A program made the position numbers and the translations under genes. A DNA stretch of 64,000 nucleotides from Odontocerum albicorne (lineage: Eukaryota; Arthropoda; Insecta; Trichoptera; Odontoceridae): the NCBI GenBank assembly GCA_949825065.1, contig OX463848.1, positions 28,215,549 to 28,279,548 of the forward strand, read 5' to 3'. This document shows positions 10,501 through 19,597 of the stretch, piece after piece; positions within the stretch are counted from its first letter, which is position 1; every line of letters starts with the position of its first letter. Under the pieces are notes generated by a model. That model did no database searches and was not told the origin of the DNA. It saw only the letters and a program-made list of their open reading frames with translations.

Positions 10501-11992
10501 GGTTATACTATTGACTGCTAACAAAGGATGCATTCCACCCTGTGAACCCCAACAAACTTGTTTTACACTGCCTTTTACAGTGCAAACATTTACCAGGACC
10601 CATTGTAAATGAGGATTTTTACGCCACACAAATACCCGACCTTGGTTAGAGCCACAGCATAAAGCACCAGAGAGTGAGCAAAATCCCATGCTTGTAAACA
10701 TTTCTGAGTTATGTGTCGGGGAGGCCTCCTCTACTGGAAGTAGGAAATTATCATTGTTTTCACTGTCCCATATTCTGACAGAAGTTTCACCTGCTAAAAT
10801 AGCAACAGACGATCCGCCTGCACTGGTTACTCCTAATCCTGCTCTTGTTGTCATTTTAACATGAGCTTTAGCTTCTAGGGTGCCTTTTGCTTGACCCATA
10901 GCAAATCTTGTAAGACTTAGTGTTCCACTAATCTCCCAGGCTACTATAAGCCAACCTGAAGGAGTCATAGTCATAAAGCGTACATTTCCTATTGATGGCA
11001 ATACTTCAGAGCAAGTGCCTGATTCATCAATGTAGAGTAAGTTCCCATTTTGTTGTGCAGCATACAGTGAATGGTTATCTCCGGGTCCTCCAGTTATGCG
11101 GGGAGCAGTACGAGGTCTCCATGAAGCCAGGACATCAAGAGCACCTTCATCACCAGCCACGGCAGCTTTCGCCAGACCTCTTAGGACGTTCTCACTGGTT
11201 CCCATTCCAACAGGGCAATAAGCTACATGAGTCAAAGGTTCCTCCAAAGTTAAATGAAATGTAGTTAATAATCTCGCAGGTGTGGAGCGCCATCCCGTCA
11301 CTGCACCCGCTGCATCACATACGATGAGTCTCCCCCCTCCAGCACTCCAAGACAGAAGCAATGGTGGAGCAGAGTGTGGGGCTTGCAGTGGTTGCCAGCC
11401 ATTGCCTGACCTCCATATGTACAGCTGTCCATCTTCCCAGCCAACAGCTAAAAGGCTTCTTTGTGGATGCCAAGCAATAGCGCTGGCTTGATGGCCAGCC
11501 TTTGCTGTTTCTTCACTTCCCTCAACTGCGAATCCCTTGAATTGATAAAAAAAAAATAATTAAAAAAAGGGTCATCGTAGTCGTTTAGTTTAAATCTAGT
11601 TTGATGACCTCCGTGGCCTAGTTGGTAAGATCTTGAGGTTGTGGGTTCGATTCCTATTGTTCACTTTTAAAAAGTGTTTCCAGTTAGGTTTCAGTTAAGG
11701 ACTCTTTCACTTGTTAATGGTTGGCTGGAAGACTACTGTAAAATGATTTTGAGATTTCTGTAAGATAACTAATATCAGATCTGAGTTTTGCAAATCTATT
11801 AGAATTACCGAAGATGAAATCTTTGCACAAAATAAAGTTACTTACATTTTCATCAAAAATAGTAATGAAACCACCTTTATCTTGACTGTACGAGGCCACT
11901 GCTAATAGTGGCTCGGTTGGATGCCATTCTAAAATTGTACTTATTACGCCTGGTTCAGAAAATTTCACTTTACTGTCGAAATAAAGTGTCAT
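1428..11992 (-). CDS. IFT140: Intraflagellar transport protein 140 (IFT-A core), complete 11-exon gene
   Basis: IFT140 is a core subunit of the IFT-A complex, which drives retrograde transport and membrane-protein entry in cilia. In insects it should act in chordotonal and other ciliated sensory neurons (known biology of the family). Exons read by eye: 11992-11846, 11535-10306, 10225-8690, 7997-7814, 7031-6832, 6474-6289, 4267-4028, 2829-2757, 2674-2585, 1977-1837, 1558-1428. Every intron is GT-AG, the frame is kept throughout, and the product is 1385 residues against 1462 in human. Residues 1-459 look like a WD40 propeller (WHPTEPLLAVASY, IAWHPQRSLLAVGW, RIWDSEN, VFVWRKN) and 460 to about 750 like a second. 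The rest is TPR-like helical repeats, with the diagnostic WWAHYLEGQGDLDGALEHYE. The start is the first ATG, followed at once by a propeller strand. The TPR part aligns in order with the vertebrate protein. An X-box lies upstream. Introns hold SINE, LINE and mariner debris. Confidence 0.93.
1837..1977 (-). CDS. IFT140: IFT140 exon 10
   Basis: Bounded by TTTTCAG and AAAG|GTATG. It encodes about residues 1296-1343, a helical segment with SKRLLVEVENGN and HHLLRMMAAKANAAGHVDEA. This matches the vertebrate C-terminal TPR region around 'CELLLEE...LVEHYV' in position. Confidence 0.82.
2205..2475 (-). mobile_element. LINE reverse-transcriptase relic in IFT140 intron 9
   Basis: The minus-strand reading contains LLAYADDIDIIAR, the catalytic palm motif of non-LTR reverse transcriptases. 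Further on comes LKLKWLDGLTENSV. Only a small piece of the polymerase remains, so it is a dead fragment. It sits between exons 9 and 10 of IFT140, in the same orientation as the gene. Confidence 0.65.
2585..2674 (-). CDS. IFT140: IFT140 exon 9
   Basis: A 90-nt exon between TATTTTAG and AAGTG|GTATG, phase 1 in and out. It encodes ASDAVVLQGQADLVQRYLDI and then EKAFQRDYQS, matching the vertebrate segment that follows 'LAKAKAKSPLDQE'. Confidence 0.8.
2757..2829 (-). CDS. IFT140: IFT140 exon 8
   Basis: A 73-nt exon between TTATCAG and CGCAG|GTAAC. It encodes NYEKASSAYSEAIRSLSR and then TNDPLA, equivalent to vertebrate '[20 protein letters not shown]'. Confidence 0.85.
4028..4267 (-). CDS. IFT140: IFT140 exon 7
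   Basis: 80 codons between TTGCAG and GAG|GTAAGT, residues 1162-1241. AMRWLVKSGDIDKMLFFAQA and CARQEIDEYE match the conserved vertebrate stretch 'AMRALLKSGDTEKITFFA...CAQVEIDEYQ'. Confidence 0.92.
4962..5162 (-). pseudogene. mariner transposase fragment
   Basis: 66 codons corresponding to the middle of a mariner transposase. It includes GKVQKFGACLPHVFSENNKN, ISAGLLVRHQATH and the IITGDEKWF motif around the first catalytic Asp. The upstream part of the same copy is interrupted by stop codons and the downstream part is absent. Confidence 0.8.
5475..5795 (-). mobile_element. 5'-truncated LINE tail nested in the mariner
   Basis: A run of about 25 T on the plus strand (poly-A on the minus) marks a retroposed 3' end. 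Just upstream, the minus strand reads a short C-terminus resembling insect LINE polymerases (LFYIPTYRTNIMAKHSVTRG, ending MRRILADIIPNE and a stop). It interrupts the 5' untranslated part of the mariner remnant, so it arrived later. Confidence 0.55.
6289..6474 (-). CDS. IFT140: IFT140 exon 6
   Basis: 62 codons between TTGATAG and AAG|GTATG, residues 1100-1161. YEEALDLIEEHNVEMSDEMA and KRGVYHMAAKKLTQAGDK match vertebrate 'YQEALQLC...ITEEMAEKM' and 'RQGSYHLATKKYTQAGNK'. Confidence 0.92.
6832..7031 (-). CDS. IFT140: IFT140 exon 5
   Basis: 200 nt between CACTTTAG and CAGTTG|GTAAAT, residues 1033-1099, rich in small helical residues (KLVQPLLAQGQPEQAASILG). The sequence is more diverged and more GC-rich than its neighbours, but it keeps the frame and the TPR spacing. 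Confidence 0.85.
7814..7997 (-). CDS. IFT140: IFT140 exon 4
   Basis: Begins after GGTCGGCAG with MYMRAGALSAAVR (vertebrate 'FYTRAQAFKNAIR') and ends TLYHKAG at GCCG|GTTAGT (vertebrate 'MLYHKAG'). Phase 0 in, phase 1 out. Confidence 0.88.
8150..8250 (+). repeat. SINE copy in IFT140 intron 3
   Basis: A-box-like TGGTCTAAATGGTAAGGC, a degenerate B-box, then AATAAATAAAATGGATCC and TAGTCTGGTT. The tail matches the copies at 1092 and 35131. Confidence 0.5.
8690..10225 (-). CDS. IFT140: IFT140 exon 3 (second propeller and first TPRs)
   Basis: 512 codons between TTTTTTCAG and AAG|GTAATT, residues 460-971. The first half has the repeated beta pattern of a second WD40 domain. LREFIGSEDCDTTTRSNLLD parallels vertebrate 'LRDFVGLEDCDKATRDAML'. 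RLDVAAVCLAKMNDVKGALA and WWAHYLEGQGDLDGALEHYE are TPR-like and diagnostic of IFT140. Confidence 0.94.
10306..11535 (-). CDS. IFT140: IFT140 exon 2 (first propeller)
   Basis: 410 codons between TTCAAG and CAG|GTAGAG, residues 50-459. AIAWHPQRSLLAVGWEDGQL is a WD strand set, and LAKAAVAGDEGALDVL and LLAVNSITSVSILREQPI match vertebrate 'LAKAAVSGDEKALDMF' and 'LLAVNSVISVAILSE'. Confidence 0.94.
11606..11692 (+). repeat. tRNA-headed SINE in IFT140 intron 1
   Basis: GACCTCCGTGGCCTAGTTGG (A-box-like) and GGTTCGATTCC (a perfect B-box) are spaced as in a tRNA gene. The stretch between them does not fold into an anticodon arm, and a SINE-type body follows. It is the best preserved head of the family in this window. 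Confidence 0.6.
11846..11992 (-). CDS. IFT140: IFT140 exon 1
   Basis: 49 codons from ATG at 11992 to AAT|GTAAGT. MTLYFDSKVKFSEPG and then STILEWHPTEPLLAVASY give the first propeller blade expected at the IFT140 N-terminus. No upstream in-frame ATG was found before the X-box. Confidence 0.9.
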
Positions 11993-12040
11993 TTTTTATA
12001 TTATCGACTAAAAAGAAAAACACACCAAACAAGCATTCAA

Positions 12041-12054
12041 ATTTCCATGGCAGC
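12041..12054 (-). promoter_or_regulatory. X-box (RFX factor site) of IFT140
   Basis: ATTTCCATGGCAGC fits the X-box pattern RYYNYYATRRNRAC at 13 of 14 positions on either strand. It lies 49-62 bp upstream of the IFT140 ATG. X-boxes at this distance drive ciliary genes through RFX factors in worms and flies (established). Binding here is inferred. Confidence 0.65.
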
Positions 12055-12141
12055 CATTTGTAAACAACAAACTTGTATTGACGTTTAGAAAAGTGCTGCC
12101 AGTTCGATTGTAGTATTTTTTCATTTGTTTTTTAGATTACG

Positions 12142-12762
12142 GTAAGTACCATAAAAATTATTATTTTTTAGGTAAAGTGTATTATCACAAATGTCTATAA
12201 TAAAATGTTTTCTGTATATTTTTATGGAAGTGAAATCTCACTATACTTAGTTTATATAATTACAATAAGTATTTAATGAAAATTGTCTTGTATGAATACC
12301 AATCATATTGTTGGTCCATATTGTTATTATCAGTAAAACATGGGTCATACATAGCTGCATATAATATTTTCACCACTTTTCAATTAGTCGCATCTCTTTT
12401 CTAATTTGTGATATCCAGAATAGGACAGTCCTCCATTACACCGTCCAGCTATTTTAGTCGAAATTATTTCTATTCTTCTACGATTCTTTGTCAAGTCATT
12501 GTCTTGCATATGATACAAATGCCTTAGTCAGAACAGTCGAACAATTTAAATGTTGATGAATCACAGCGTGGCGATGAGAAATTCTAACATTTAAGATAAT
12601 TTAAATTAAATTGTATGAGGCTGAAGCTTTTGAATAAAAATATTAATGTCTTTAATAAATATATGCTATTTATTTCCTTATTCAATATATTATATGTGTG
12701 AAAACGTACGATCCATCTGGCAGGTTTATTGGTGTGTATGTAATAATTTCGATAAATAATTA
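12142..12762. other. AT-rich intergenic DNA
   Basis: No gene or repeat is recognised. A donor-like ACG|GTAAGT at 12141/12142 on the plus strand is the only splice-like signal near the IFT140 promoter. Confidence 0.4.
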
Positions 12763-12770
12763 GATTAGAG

Positions 12771-13005
12771 CAGTGCTTTTTTTTTTTCTTTAAAAAAAAA
12801 GGTGTCGGAGCTCACTTCTTGTCAAGCTTTTTGTAACCGTAAAAAAGGTGGTGGAGGGCCACTCCACCACTGCTCCACCCCTAAAAAAACACTGGCAGTG
12901 CTTTTTTTTTTAAAAAAAAAAAGGGGCCGGAGGTCACTTCTTGACAAGCTTTTTGTGTACCGTAAAAAAGTTGGTGAAGCGCCGATCCACTGCAAAAAAG
13001 CACTG
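12771..13005. mobile_element. Tandem dimer of a short hAT-type MITE
   Basis: Two copies back to back (12771-12894 and 12896-13005). Each runs from CAGTGC plus a T/A-rich run, through GAGCTCACTTCTTG or GAGGTCACTTCTTG and a GGTGGTGGAG-like or related segment, to CACTG. The outer flanks are GATTAGAG and GATTAGAC, an 8-bp near-duplication typical of hAT insertion. There is no such duplication between the copies. No protein is encoded. Confidence 0.75.
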
Positions 13006-13639
13006 GATTAGACTATGACCAAAATATGATATTTCAAACTTATCTGGAATGAATCCGAATGTATTGTATGGAATGATGAAGATGACCAAGGCCCATAATC
13101 TAATTTTTTTTCTTTTTACATTTACCAATCATTCTTCTGTAAAAGATTAGTTTCTAGTATCTACAGTGAATGCCATTGTATAAGATATTGCACCTTAGGT
13201 AGGCACATGAAACTTTTTTATCGTATCGTATAAACAGAAATTTTAAATCCACTATAGTTATATCCATTAAGGTCAACTTATGTTTCGACTGTATTATCAA
13301 ATTGTTTCACACAGTGAAACATGTTATTCGCTTTGTTTAAGTTTCTTTTGAAGAATTTATTCACGTTTCTGTAAAATTCATTTAGTATAAACATAAAATT
13401 TTCAATACCATTATCATTTCAATACATAATTTAGATTTCAAAACGAATATCATAAAAAAACTCAAACGGGTTATATTTTCCCCTTACAACGACATAAGAG
13501 GTATTATATTTTATTACACGTTCGTTGTATAAAGTACAAAGGGCCAGAGTTATTGTTATGTGGCAATTTCCTCCAACCAAGATGAGCGATATTAAAAATG
13601 TTGTAAGTGTTGTAGATAAATCAGACTAGGATTTGGAAG

Positions 13640-13696
13640 ATGAGCGTCTTAGCAACGGGGCTACCGAGCTGTAAAAACAATGACGATAATTCACAG
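13640..13696 (+). CDS. candidate first coding exon of a divergent gene
   Basis: ATG followed by 18 sense codons (MSVLATGLPSCKNNDDNSQ), ending exactly at CAG|GTAGGT, a good donor. The patch is more GC-rich than its surroundings. No downstream exon could be found in the window and no family is recognised. It could be chance. Confidence 0.2.
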
Positions 13697-14164
13697 GTAG
13701 GTGCATTTAAATATTGTATGTACATATCTGAAATAAATTAGTTTAGATTTTTTCAATTAAATTGTAAATTAAAATTGAACATCACTACACTTCTTGATAG
13801 GATAAAAATAAATAATAAAATGTACAAGAGTGAAAAAATGCGCAACATCTTTATTTCATACAAGCAAATGATTAATGAAGCGAAGTATATACAATATTTT
13901 GGTAGGTTTTATATTATTTTAGTTTAATGGCCGAGTATATACGTGTTGTGTCATTTTTCTCACATTGACTCGCAAACACGTAGGTACTTTATATAAGTCG
14001 TTCCCACGGTCTATTATGGAAAACCATAAAATTATGTTTTCAAATGACACTTAAGATAGAACACAGTAATGTCTTCATTTATGCGGTTCCCATTTACGTG
14101 GTCCATTCTTTTCACTTAACGCGGTTTATTCTGTTGGAAAATTTTAATCCACTATAGTTATATC

Positions 14165-14284
14165 CAGTCCTTTTTTTGCTGTGGAGCGCAGTGGAGCGGC
14201 GCTCCACCACCTTTTTTACGGTACACAAAAAGCTTGACAAGAAGTGAGCTTCGGCACCTTTTTTTTTAAAAAAAAAAAACACTG
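14165..14284 (-). mobile_element. hAT-type MITE, single copy, reverse orientation
   Basis: Same family as 12771-13005, inverted. It is flanked by a perfect 8-bp target duplication GTTATATC (14157-14164 and 14285-14292) and ends in CAGTC / CACTG. Confidence 0.8.
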
Positions 14285-14579
14285 GTTATATCCGTTATGT
14301 AATAATTTGACTTCTAAATCGATATATTTTTTACAACTATAAGAGCGAACACAGTAACAATGGAAGATTCATCCATCGAGAGTTATTTTGAATAGGTATT
14401 TCATATTGTAAGTTCTGTAATTTTTTAAATTTCGTATAAATAAATTCTACAAATCTCAAGATGTATTTTATAAGTTATATAGAATTATTTAAAAAAATAT
14501 ATAATAGCTTTTTTAACGAAGTAAGAATAGATTATCTGGAAACATGTAAAAAATCATATATTTTATATATCATTTAATG

Positions 14580-15074
14580 CAGTGTTCCCCAACTTTTTTA
14601 GACCTGTGGATCGGTAAAAAAAGGAAAAAAAATTCGCGGACCTCTAATACTGAAATAAAAATGTTTTATTTTATTTAATATTTTTTTAATCTTATACTGT
14701 GACAGATGGACATATGTAACTATAATTAACAAATATACATATAACAGTTAAACAATTTTAATTGTAATATATTAAGGTAGGGTTTTGCATCCGAGTTCAC
14801 TATCCAAGAGCAAATATTTCCGTTCTCCCTAAGTGTATCTGAGAAGATTTATGACTGTCCATTCTGAGAAAACCAGCAAACATCGTGTCGCATTATCATA
14901 CCAATTATATTTATTTAACAATTACTAAAAATACAAGTCAACGTACAAGCGAAAAATCCTATATTTAATATTTTTGCATGGCGAATTTCTTGAAATTTGA
15001 CATACTGTTTGCGGCCCGGCGGAAAGTCTCCGCGGCCCGGTGCCGGGCCGTGGACCACCGGTTGGGGAACACTG
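14580..15074. mobile_element. Non-autonomous hAT element, 495 bp
   Basis: Terminal inverted repeats CAGTGTTCCCCAACTTTTTT and, inverted, CAGTGTTCCCCAACCGGTGG. A perfect 8-bp target duplication ATTTAATG lies at 14572-14579 and 15075-15082. The inner right end is strongly GC-rich (GCGGCCCGG repeats), unlike the flanks. No transposase reading frame remains. Confidence 0.88.
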
Positions 15075-15312
15075 ATTTAATGAATCCGTTTATGCGGTTT
15101 TCATTTACGCGCTGTTTTGTTGGAACATGTTATCAGCGCAAATGGAGGGATCACAGTACTAGTATTTTAATGATGTTTATGATGGATATTACACATTTAT
15201 AATAGATGTACGTTTTATGACTAAACGTTCGATACAGTCAGGAATATTTTTATTGGTTGTGAATTTTAGTTTCCGTAAATAAAATACGAGTTAAAAAATG
15301 TGAAGGAGTAAT

Positions 15313-15535
15313 TTCACCTTCGGCCGTTGTCTATCGAGTGCAGGATAACGATATCATTTCTTTATATTTCTTGCAGTCCTCTGCCAACTTCAGCCGTTGC
15401 CTATCGAGTGCAGGATGACGATATCATTTCTTTATATTTCTTGCAGTCTTCTGCCAACTTCAGCCGTTGTCTATCGAGTGCAGGATGACGATATCATTTT
15501 TTCATATTTCTTGCCGTTCTCAGCCAATTTGACTC
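15313..15535 (+). repeat. 70-bp tandem repeat, 3 copies
   Basis: The unit contains GCCGTTGTCTATCGAGTGCA, GATGACGATATCATTTC and TATTTCTTGCAG. Starts of TATCGAGTG lie at 15332, 15402 and 15472. It precedes the LINE relic and may be part of that element. Confidence 0.75.
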
Positions 15536-15589
15536 TCTTTGAGTTTTCCGATTTGTAAACTCAGCGGGTTTTGGGGCGTGTTCTGCTAT

Positions 15590-16220
15590 CACGTCGATTC
15601 AATTGCATAAGAACGCTAGTAATTGGAGCAGCCCATTGTTCAGTCCTTTTTCTCGAAGCAACATAAAGTGTAGTGAGTTGCAATAGGAAACAAAGTCAAT
15701 GGAGCTCTAAAATACATATATTCAATCCAAGCAATATCAAGATTTGCTGAAACTATGGTTCACAAAAGCGCATTTTTGCCGACATTGATGTATATGAGTA
15801 AATAATACGTGGATGTGGAGAATGAATTAAATAAGTTAAGTAAATGCAGTTGAAACGCGTGCACACAGAAGTATATGTGGTATGTCAATGTATGACAAAA
15901 AATGCAATTATTAAGGATAAATGTGAGCTTCAAACTTATGTGTTAAGTTGGGTGAAAAAAGACACATTGAAGTGGTTTGGACAAGTTGAATGGATGGGTT
16001 ACGAAAGACTGACTAAACAAATTTATAATGGAAGCATAAATGGGAGTCGTGGTAGAAGATGATCGAGAAAGGAATGGTTGGACCAGGTGAATTTAATTTT
16101 GAAATATGGAAAGGTAAGGAATAAGAGATATAGAAGGAGATTTATTTTGTGGAGAAGGCGATCGAAGTTGTCGTGATAGGAAAGTTTGGCGGCCTATCCT
16201 CCCAGTACTATGAGGGAAAT
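15590..16220 (+). mobile_element. LINE C-terminal relic
   Basis: With frameshifts, the plus strand reads pieces typical of the region after the polymerase of insect LINEs: AVETRAHRSICG-like VKRVHTEVYVV, then SWVKKDTLKWFGQVEWMG and RLTKQIYNGSINGSRGRR, followed by a SRKEWLDQVN-like segment. Frame breaks show that it is dead. Confidence 0.65.
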
Positions 16221-16359
16221 GGTATGTTTGTATAATATAAAGTGTAATTTATTTTTATTATTTTTCTCTGATGGCCTCCGATATTGAAAGAAAAGTAACA
16301 AGCAGTGGGTATTTCAGAATCAAAACTGGCTGCTCATAATTAAGTCTTAGTTCCAATAT

Positions 16360-16500
16360 TAGTATATACAAGTGAAACTTGGATGTGATAAAGAAGTGAC
16401 GAAAATTAGACAAATGCGGTAGTAGAATGTGTGTAAAAATAACGCATGAGAAAAGAAAGATAGAGAACATTAGGAAAGAACGCGGATTGAAAGAGAGAGC
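16360..16500 (+). mobile_element. small LINE relic
   Basis: TATACAAGTGAAACTTGGATG reads YTSETWM, the 'YGSETW' signature that precedes the last part of many insect LINE polymerases. Only this short piece is recognisable. Confidence 0.35.
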
Positions 16501-16518
16501 CATTTTTAGTTTGTTTTT

Positions 16519-16570
16519 AGTACCCTAGGGTGGTAGCCATGCGTCTTGCTAACAAGGCCACGAAGGTCGT
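16519..16570 (-). repeat. SINE head fragment
   Basis: Minus strand ACGACCTTCGTGGCCTTGTT and AGCAAGACGC match the A-box part of the SINE family seen at 11606 and 35131. The B-box is not preserved. Confidence 0.45.
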
Positions 16571-17204
16571 TAATTGTGATAATGATTATTTTCCTCATCA
16601 TAGTATAGCATCATCATCATCATGGTAGCATCATCGAGGTAGCTAAAACTTTTATAGAGTTGTCTCTATTCTATGGATGGATAACTAGAGGTCCACTTTT
16701 CAGCATTGACTTTTGTTACCGAAACTTGAAATAAAAAGTATATGTGGTTAGTGACGTTTTGAATATTTTTATTCTATAAAAAAGCATTTAGTTTATATAG
16801 AAAAAAAGAGAGAATTATCGCATTTTAAACATATTAAACCATGTTTTACCATTCCTTCCTCGGCGGAACGCTTTGAAGAGTCAAAGGAATTCTTAAAAAT
16901 TCATAATTTTTTAGATAAAGAAATATTATATGCATACATATTATTTTTATAATTTTCCCATAAAAAAATAAAATCTGAAAGGTGAAAGAACAAAGCTCAG
17001 TGTTGAGGCCGGAATTTACGATACACTTAATATAGATAAACATCAGGGCATATATGGTATATGAGATAATATAAGGCAGTGGGGTAGCGACGGTCTTCTG
17101 CATCCGGGGACAATATACAAAATCCTCACCTTTGCATAAAAAAACCCCTTTGGACAAAGTGTCAAGTGGAATCTCAAATGCACAAAACAAAGTCTGTCCA
17201 TGTA
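16571..17204. other. AT-rich DNA without recognisable gene
   Basis: A short ATC microsatellite lies near 16610. Minus-strand frames at 16846-17225 are open but resemble no protein I recognise and have no splice context. Confidence 0.35.
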
Positions 17205-17212
17205 TTTTAGTA

Positions 17213-17653
17213 CAGGGGTGGCCAACTTGTTTGTTGTCGCGATCGACTTTTTACGTTAAAAAATAGTCGTCATTTACGAGATTTAACTTCAAATTAAATT
17301 CGCGATATTTAACACATAACACACATGTTAAAAAAAATATAAATAATAACTAAAAGTTTATTAATAAGTATGAATAGAAATAACTTCGCTAATTAAAAAA
17401 AATATTAAGGAAAAGAAAACTTATACATACATACATGTTAAATACTCGTAATATTTATATATAACCTACATTTATTTGGAGTAGAAATATCTACATATTA
17501 AAAAAAGAGAACTAATTTACTGCGTTGACAATTACTCGTACATGTGTGTAATGACTAATGAGATTCGGCAACATCGCACGCCATATTCTAAGTTATGAAT
17601 ACGGCCGCGATCGATCAAAAATTGTTTTGCAATCGACCTGTTGGTCACCCCTG
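17213..17653. mobile_element. Non-autonomous hAT element, 441 bp
   Basis: Ends CAGGGGTGGCCAACTTG and, inverted, CAGGGGTGACCAACAGG, with an exact 8-bp target duplication TTTTAGTA on both sides (17205-17212, 17654-17661). GCGATCGA-type subterminal motifs lie at both ends. There is no coding capacity. Confidence 0.88.
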
Positions 17654-17661
17654 TTTTAGTA

Positions 17662-18650
17662 TATAACGTTTTAAATTATCACGTATGTTATATATAATCT
17701 AAAATTGTGAATGTGCTCAATTACGAAACAGAAGTAATTATTTAGTTAAAATAAACATTATGAGTACTAGTTCATATTAAATTTCAAGCACCTACGAGTA
17801 GTTTGTATTGTAGTTTTCATGTCCGGAGTGCACGTGAAAGCAAAATCAAAAGACATGGTTTGGAATTATCCTCTCAGCGAGGGTAAGCCCCCTAAGATCA
17901 CGACTCCCCCTGGGTTCGCTACTTGCTGGTTAAGAAACTATGGACTAGATAATCTTCTTTGACAAACTATGCTCTGGCGTGGCTCTATTATTTAGTACTT
18001 AATTAAGTTTATGAATTTGATTTATCAAGTGTATCTTAAATTTTACGTCTAGTACACGTAAGTATTGTTTATCTAGGGGTTTATGAAAGTTAATCTGACC
18101 TACCTTTCCGTTATAAACACAGGCTTCCGAAGCAACACATGTCGCCTGACTAGTCCACCTACAGTATTAGCAGAGAGGATCAAGGCCTGAGTGAATGTGA
18201 TGAAATGCAAGTAGCCAGAACTAATGAACATGTACGTGTGTATCAAAAGAAATAAATATTAAAATAATTAGTTGTAAGAAATGTTATCTAGTTTAAAGTT
18301 AGTATGTAGGTGTTAACTATTTCTAGGTAAATAAATATTAAGATAATAAAAAATAAAAAAAATGCACGTAGAAAATTTAAATTAGTAAGCTTATAATATA
18401 ACATAGAAATTAGATTAGTTCTATAGTTCTTAAGAAATAAATTTGAATACAGGTGTAGCTTTTAGCAAATGTACATATATTATATATTACTTTAATAAAG
18501 AAATTTAAAAAAAGGATTGTTCATTTTATTGTAATGATTTTATATGTTCACTATTTTAGCAATTAAATATGATAGTTTGAGTTCGATTATATAGTCGATA
18601 ATGGTAAAAAAAGATTTGTGTCTATTATTTTTTCTTTATATTGAAATTAT
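17662..18650. other. intergenic DNA, nothing recognised
   Basis: AT-rich with one moderately GC-richer patch near 17820-18240 that has no convincing reading frame. Confidence 0.35.
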
Positions 18651-18655
18651 ATGAC

Positions 18656-18838
18656 GATGAAATATTAGATATACGGGTACAGCATGTGCCGATAAAATAT
18701 TAGATATACAGAGGTATAACACGTGCCGACAAAATATTGGATATACGGGTACAACACGTGCCGACAAAATATTAGATATACGGGTACAATACGTGCCGAC
18801 AAGATATTGGATATACAAGTACAACACGTGCCGACAAA
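18656..18838. repeat. 35-bp minisatellite, about 5 copies
   Basis: The unit contains GATATACGGGTACAACACGT and GCCGACAAAATATTG. Spacing of ACGTGCCGAC is 35 bp (18721, 18756). The reading frames across it are products of the repeat. Confidence 0.85.
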
Positions 18839-19149
18839 AACTACATTGTATTTTTTTACTAGTTTTGATTGAAAGGCGAATCGTCGAATACAAGTTCATT
18901 ACAGTGCTCTCCATTTTGTGGAAATTGCAAACCGCTTCACTAGGCAAGGCTTGCGAAGCGGTTCTCTATAAAAAGCACTTTTTTAAAGCCTGTCATTTTC
19001 ATTTATTGATTTCCATCGCATCAGTTAGCAACCAAAAACACTCCAAGGGCGCCTACGTTTTCATTTATACAAATATAAAAACTATAAGTTGAAGAGATTT
19101 TTGCCCTTCAGTTCTTTTGAAAACATTATGGTTCGTTGGAATAAATATG

Positions 19150-19390
19150 AAAGTTTTTCCGGGGATCTCAATACCGACTGATTAGAGATTGAGAGTTTTT
19201 TCAGTCGCTTCTTAAAGCATGCCATGGACGGAGCGAGTCTACATTGGTTTGTAACTGATTCCAGAGTCTCACTGTGTGGCCAGTCAAGGACAATGTAAAA
19301 AAAGAACAGCGGTGACCGGAAATCTTAAAATCTGTCAGAATATTAAAGCCAGTGCTGCTGGTGTTACTCTGTTGAATTATATGCCGGTTA
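19150..19390 (-). mobile_element. LINE C-terminal relic
   Basis: Minus-strand pieces DFRSPLFFFYIVLDWPHSET and, after a frame change, LAPSMACFKKRLKKLSISN resemble the end of jockey/CR1-type polymerases (W-N-x-L-P ... F-K-x-x-L). Frames are broken. Confidence 0.5.
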
Positions 19391-19597
19391 TCTTTATAGC
19401 TGCTTGAAGTTTGACTTTCAGACCTTATTCCGCGTGATTATTTTATCAAATAATAAACGACGCTTCATTGAGGTATATTTTATTACGAATCGCTATCAAG
19501 TTATATATTTATTATTGTTACAGAAAAAGGTGAATATATTGAATAATACGTTAACCTAATACGTTACCTAATAAATAAATACAATACTTCGAGTTTG

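Noticed and set aside
11606..11692. possible tRNA gene
   Set aside because: A and B boxes are present but no acceptor stem or anticodon arm forms. The same head recurs with a shared tail at other sites, so it is a SINE.
13560..13675. longer exon starting at the upstream ATG in the 13.56-kb patch
   Set aside because: That frame has a TAG after 15 codons. Only the shorter frame at 13640 stays open to a donor.
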